Source of the DNA: Breoghania sp. L-A4 | Lineage (GTDB): Bacteria > Pseudomonadota > Alphaproteobacteria > Rhizobiales > Stappiaceae | Assembly: GCF_003432385.1 (NCBI RefSeq) | Contig: NZ_CP031841.1 | Location: forward strand, 558,001 to 622,000 | DNA length: 64,000 bases | Reading direction: 5' to 3' | The notes under the pieces: generated by a model | Told to the model about the DNA's origin: nothing | The model's input: the letters and a program-made list of their open reading frames with translations, nothing else | Database searches by the model: none | Shown here: positions 60,434-64,000 of the stretch, one piece after another | Position numbering within the stretch: the first letter of the stretch is position 1 | Layout of the letters: every line of letters starts with the position of its first letter | Made by a program: the position numbers and the translations under genes

Positions 60434-60447
60434 CACACAGCTGTGTG
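60434..60447. promoter_or_regulatory. Perfect 14-bp palindrome upstream of ynjB
   Basis: The palindrome CACACAGCTGTGTG lies about 92 bases before the ynjB start, in the 168-base gap after the regulator gene. It is a candidate operator for a homodimeric regulator of the transporter operon. No regulator could be matched. Confidence 0.4.
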
Positions 60448-60510
60448 AGACCTGCGTGTGCCCAGGCATCCTGAACGCGGGGCAAGACCGGCCGGTTTGG
60501 CCCGATCAGA

Positions 60511-60992
60511 TCAGATCGGCAGATTGTCCGTGCATTTGACCTCTTCCATCACCGCGTAGGTATGGGTCTCGCGCACGCCCGGCAAAGCCTGCACGGTTTC
60601 CGCGAGGAATTTCCGGTAGGCGGCCATGTCGGCGACGCGGCTCTTGATCAGGTAGTCGAAGCCCCGGCCACCATGTGGCACTCGAGGACCTCCGGCGAGC
60701 GGTCGACCGCCTTGGCGAAGGCGTCGAAGACATCCGGTGTGGTGCGCTCCAGCTTGACCTCGACGAACACCAGCAGCCCCAGTCCTATTTTCTTCGCGTC
60801 CAGACGGGCGCCGAACCCCAGGATATACTTGTCCCGGGTCAGCCGCTTGACGCGCTCGGCCGTCGCCGTGGGCGACAGGCCGATGCGCTCCGCCAACTGG
60901 GTGGTGGTGATGCGTCCGTCCGTCTGCAGGTTGGCCAGGATCTTGCGGTCCAACTTGTCCAAATCCGCGAAAAGCGCGATCAGATCATCCAT
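60511..60992 (-). CDS. Lrp/AsnC-family regulator (PutR-like), frameshifted
   Basis: This is a Lrp-type regulator, about 160 residues when restored. The helix-turn-helix is at the N-terminus (LDRKILANLQTDGRITTTQL, LAERIGLSPTATAERVKRL) and the RAM effector domain follows. The frame ends early after CHMVAGASTT. Adding a G to the run 60662-60665 gives HMVAGGFDYLIKSRVADMAA and continues to AVMEEVKCTDNLPI with stop at 60511. It is divergent from putA across 96 bases. In other alphaproteobacteria a divergent Lrp-type PutR activates putA in response to proline; the same role is inferred here. Confidence 0.88.
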
Positions 60993-61026
60993 TTCCAGAT
61001 ATTTCCCGGTTCGTACGGCCAACTTC

Positions 61027-61068
61027 GGCGAATATCTCTACCACAAACCGGTTATCTTGGCGAATGTC
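61027..61068. promoter_or_regulatory. Phased direct repeats in the regulator-putA intergenic region
   Basis: GGCGAATATC at 61027-61036 and GGCGAATGTC at 61059-61068 match at nine of ten positions and start 32 bases apart, about three helical turns, so both face the same side of DNA. They are candidate binding sites of the divergent Lrp-type regulator. Confidence 0.4.
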
Positions 61069-61088
61069 GAGTGAGAAAGGACCTTGTC

Positions 61089-64000
61089 GTGAGAAATGTT
61101 CCGCCGCACGCAGTATCGGATGCCGCCGCCACGCCGCGTTTTCGCGCGCCCTTTGCACCCGCCGACGAGGCCATGGTTCGCCAGCTGCTGGCCGACACCC
61201 GCCTGAATGAAAGCGCCCAGGCGCGCATCGCCGAGACCGCCGGGCGCTACATCGAGGCGATCCGCAACACCCGCAGCGGGCTGGGCGGGGTCGAGGATTT
61301 TCTGCGCGAATATGGTCTGTCGACCCGCGAGGGCCTGGCGCTGATGGTGCTGGCCGAGGCGCTTCTCCGGGTTCCGGACGCGGCGACCACGGACAAGCTC
61401 ATCGAGGACAAGCTCGCGGCGGCGCAATTCTCCGATCATCAGGCCAAGTCCGACACATGGCTGGTCTCCGCCTCCTCCTGGGCGCTGGGCATCACCGCGC
61501 GGCTGCTGCATCCCGGCGACACGCCCGAGACCATCATGGCGAGCCTGGTCAAGCGGATGGGCATGCCGGCCCTGCGCACGGCGACGCGCCAGGCCATGAA
61601 GATCCTCGGTCACCAGTTCGTGCTCGGCCAGACGATCTCCTCGGCGCTGGATCGCGCCAAGGGGCAGGAAAGCAAGGGCTACAGCTACTCCTACGACATG
61701 CTGGGAGAGGGCGCGCGCACGGCCGAGGACGCGGAGCGCTATTTCGCTTCCTACGCGGACGCCATCAAGGCGATCGGCCGCAAGGCCAAGGGCAAGGAAC
61801 TGCACCAGCGGCCCGGCATCTCGGTCAAGCTTTCCGCGCTGCATCCGCGCTTTGAGGCGGTGAAGGGCGAGGGGCTGGTGCGCGAACTGGCCCCGAGGCT
61901 CGCGGAGCTTGCCGCCCTTGCCAAGGCGAAGGATCTGAATTTCACGGTCGATGCGGAAGAGGCCGACCGGCTGGAAATCTCCCTCGACGTTCTCGCCGCG
62001 ACCCTGCGCGATCCGGCGCTGGCCGATTGGGACGGCTTCGGCCTCGCCGTCCAGGCCTACCAGAAGCGCTCCGGCGCGGTCATCGACTGGGTGCGCGATC
62101 TGGCCGCCTCCGGCAACCGGCGCATCAGCCTCAGGCTGGTGAAGGGCGCCTATTGGGATACGGAAATCAAGCGCGCGCAGGAGCGCGGCTTGGCCGATTT
62201 CCCCGTGTTCACCCGCAAGGCGGCCACGGATCTGAACTACGCGGCCTGCGCCAAGCGGCTGTTTGCGGCGGGCCGGCACATCTTCCCGCAGTTCGCGACC
62301 CACAATGCGGTGACGGTCGCGCAGGTGCTGGAATTGTCGGCCGGGTCGAAGGAGTTCGAGTTCCAGCGCCTGCACGGCATGGGCGAGTCGCTCTACCGCG
62401 CGGTTACCGAGAAGGACGGACACCCCTGCCGCATCTATGCGCCGGTGGGCGGCCATCGCGACCTGCTGGCCTATCTGGTGCGCCGCCTGCTCGAGAACGG
62501 CGCCAATTCCTCCTTCGTCGCGGTGGTCGGCGATCCCGCCTATCCGGTCTCCAAGCTGTTGGAGCATCCCGACATGGCGCTCGACGGGGGCGACCACGCC
62601 CGCCACAGCGCCGTGCCGCTGCCGGGCGCTCTCTATGGCGCGCGGCGTAACTCAGAAGGCCTCGAGTTCGGCTATCAGGCGGAGCGCGATGCGCTGCTTT
62701 CCGGCATGGCCAAGAACGATGGTCCGTCGCCGCAAGCCGTGCCGCTGATCGGCGGCAAGCCGGGGCGCGGCGTCGCCCATCCGGTTCGCTCCCCGGTCGA
62801 CGGTACGACGGTCGCGGGCACCGTCACCGAGGCGCGCGAAGACGAAGTGGAGACGGCATTCAACATCGCCGGGCAAGGGTTTCGCGACTGGTCGCGCCGG
62901 CCGGTGGGCGATCGCGCGCAGGCGCTGGAGCGCGCGGGCGACCTGATCGAGGAACACCGCGACCGGCTGATGGCGCTGCTGGCGCTGGAGGCGGGCAAGA
63001 CGCTGCCCGACGGGCTGGCGGAGATCCGCGAGGCGGTGGACTTCTGCCGCTATTATGCCGCCGAGGCGCGCGGGTTGTTCGGCGCCGGCACCCTGATGCC
63101 CGGCCCCACCGGCGAGGAGAACCGTTTCCGCTATCGCGGCCGGGGCACCTTCATCTGCATCTCGCCATGGAATTTCCCCCTCGCGATCTTCACCGGTCAG
63201 GTGGTTGCGGCGCTCGTCGCGGGCAACGCGGTGATCGCCAAGCCGGCCGAGCAGACGCCGCTGATCGCGTTTGAGATGGTCAAGCTGCTGCATGAGGCGG
63301 GCGTGCCCGTGAACGCGCTGCAACTGTTGCCCGGAGACGGCCGCATTGGCGCGGCGCTGGTCAACGATCCGCGCGTGGCGGGCGTCGCGTTCACCGGCAG
63401 CACGCAGACGGCCTGGGCCATCAACCGGGCGCTGGCGGCGAAGGACGGGGCGATTGTGCCCTTGATCGCGGAGACCGGCGGCATCAACGCCATGGTGGTG
63501 GACGCGACGGCCCTGCCCGAGCAGGTTACCGACGACGTGGTGATGTCGGCGTTCCGCTCCGCCGGCCAGCGCTGTTCGGCCCTGCGGCTGCTGTTCGTGC
63601 AGGACGAGGTGGCCGACAAGATGATCGAGATGATCGCCGGCGCCGCCCGCATGCTGACGCTGGGCGATCCGCGCGATCCGGCCACCGACATCGGCCCGGT
63701 CATCGACGCCGAGGCCAAGGCGCGGCTGGAGGCGCACATCGCGACCATGGGCAAGACGCAGAAAGTGGTCTACGCCGGCGCGACGCCTCAGGGCACGCTT
63801 TCGGGCGGCACCTGGGTCGCGCCGCATGTGATCGAACTCGACCGCGCGGAGGCGCTGGAGGAGGAGGTCTTCGGGCCCGTGCTGCATGTGGTGCGCTACC
63901 AGCCTGCCAAGCTCGGCGCGGTGCTGGAGACGATCGCAAGCACCGGCTTCGGCCTGACGCTGGGTGTGCACAGCCGCATCGACACCACGGTGCAGCAGGT
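61089..64000 (+). CDS. putA: Bifunctional proline dehydrogenase/P5C dehydrogenase PutA, partial
   Basis: PutA oxidises proline to glutamate in two steps on the inner face of the membrane. About 970 codons are in the window with no break; the gene runs off the right edge. The proline dehydrogenase domain includes DAEEADRLEISLDVLAATL and RLVKGAYWDTEIKRAQERG near residues 290-360. The aldehyde dehydrogenase domain has SPWNFPLAIFTGQ, catalytic Glu795 in AETGGINAM and Cys829 in GQRCSALR. There is no N-terminal ribbon-helix-helix DNA-binding domain, consistent with regulation by the divergent Lrp-type protein. GTG 61089 has AAGGA upstream; GTG 61071 is an in-frame alternative. Confidence 0.95.
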   Translation, partial: MRNVPPHAVSDAAATPRFRAPFAPADEAMVRQLLADTRLNESAQARIAETAGRYIEAIRNTRSGLGGVEDFLREYGLSTREGLALMVLAEALLRVPDAATTDKLIEDKLAAAQFSDHQAKSDTWLVSASSWALGITARLLHPGDTPETIMASLVKRMGMPALRTATRQAMKILGHQFVLGQTISSALDRAKGQESKGYSYSYDMLGEGARTAEDAERYFASYADAIKAIGRKAKGKELHQRPGISVKLSALHPRFEAVKGEGLVRELAPRLAELAALAKAKDLNFTVDAEEADRLEISLDVLAATLRDPALADWDGFGLAVQAYQKRSGAVIDWVRDLAASGNRRISLRLVKGAYWDTEIKRAQERGLADFPVFTRKAATDLNYAACAKRLFAAGRHIFPQFATHNAVTVAQVLELSAGSKEFEFQRLHGMGESLYRAVTEKDGHPCRIYAPVGGHRDLLAYLVRRLLENGANSSFVAVVGDPAYPVSKLLEHPDMALDGGDHARHSAVPLPGALYGARRNSEGLEFGYQAERDALLSGMAKNDGPSPQAVPLIGGKPGRGVAHPVRSPVDGTTVAGTVTEAREDEVETAFNIAGQGFRDWSRRPVGDRAQALERAGDLIEEHRDRLMALLALEAGKTLPDGLAEIREAVDFCRYYAAEARGLFGAGTLMPGPTGEENRFRYRGRGTFICISPWNFPLAIFTGQVVAALVAGNAVIAKPAEQTPLIAFEMVKLLHEAGVPVNALQLLPGDGRIGAALVNDPRVAGVAFTGSTQTAWAINRALAAKDGAIVPLIAETGGINAMVVDATALPEQVTDDVVMSAFRSAGQRCSALRLLFVQDEVADKMIEMIAGAARMLTLGDPRDPATDIGPVIDAEAKARLEAHIATMGKTQKVVYAGATPQGTLSGGTWVAPHVIELDRAEALEEEVFGPVLHVVRYQPAKLGAVLETIASTGFGLTLGVHSRIDTTVQQ

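Overview
The window is 64 kb of GC-rich, densely coding DNA. It has few operons broken by long gaps, a pheS/pheT/infC ribosomal neighbourhood, an Lrp-type regulator divergent from a bifunctional putA, a form II CO-dehydrogenase-like operon and many chemoreceptor genes. Together these point to an alphaproteobacterium of the Hyphomicrobiales, most likely near the marine Stappiaceae (Roseibium/Labrenzia/Stappia type). The family-level guess is inference from gene content; no database search could be run.

Layout. 1-9.4 kb: a type II secretion locus (GspL-like on the minus strand, then gspE, F, I, J, gspG on the opposite strand, a short prepilin peptidase, gspK and gspD). 9.6-12.3 kb: a LysR regulator divergent from a small redox operon (AhpD-like protein, DUF1348 protein, PNPOx-like protein). 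12.6 kb: tRNA-Ser(GGA). 13-19.3 kb: a small membrane protein, msrA, a small protein coupled to a polytopic chemoreceptor, an HtpX-like M48 protease and a PabB-PabC fusion. 19.5-20.5 kb: an IS481-type insertion sequence sitting on the pheT stop codon. 20.5-29.3 kb: the infC-rpmI-rplT-pheS-pheT neighbourhood, interrupted by three oxidoreductase or transferase genes and by a GIY-YIG gene flanked by palindromic repeats. 29.5-40.8 kb: glycosyltransferase, hydrolase, murein endopeptidase, lepA, small exported proteins, a metal-dependent hydrolase and two RNA methyltransferases. 41-45.7 kb: coxG-S-L-M. 45.8-54.6 kb: four tandem chemoreceptor genes with different sensor domains and near-identical signalling domains. 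54.8-56.6 kb: SDR, bfd and bfr (iron storage). 56.7-60.3 kb: a YnjBCD-type ABC transporter. 60.5-64 kb: putR-like regulator and putA, which runs off the window.

A striking feature is that nine otherwise convincing genes (gspL-like, DUF1348, M48 protease, infC, mepA, DUF2799, bfr, ynjC, putR-like) each need exactly one extra base to read correctly. Eight of the nine sites are G or C runs and every event is a loss. This looks like a systematic homopolymer undercall in the sequence data rather than gene decay. The affected genes are annotated here over their restored extent.

Many long open frames opposite real genes are artefacts of high GC and were left out.
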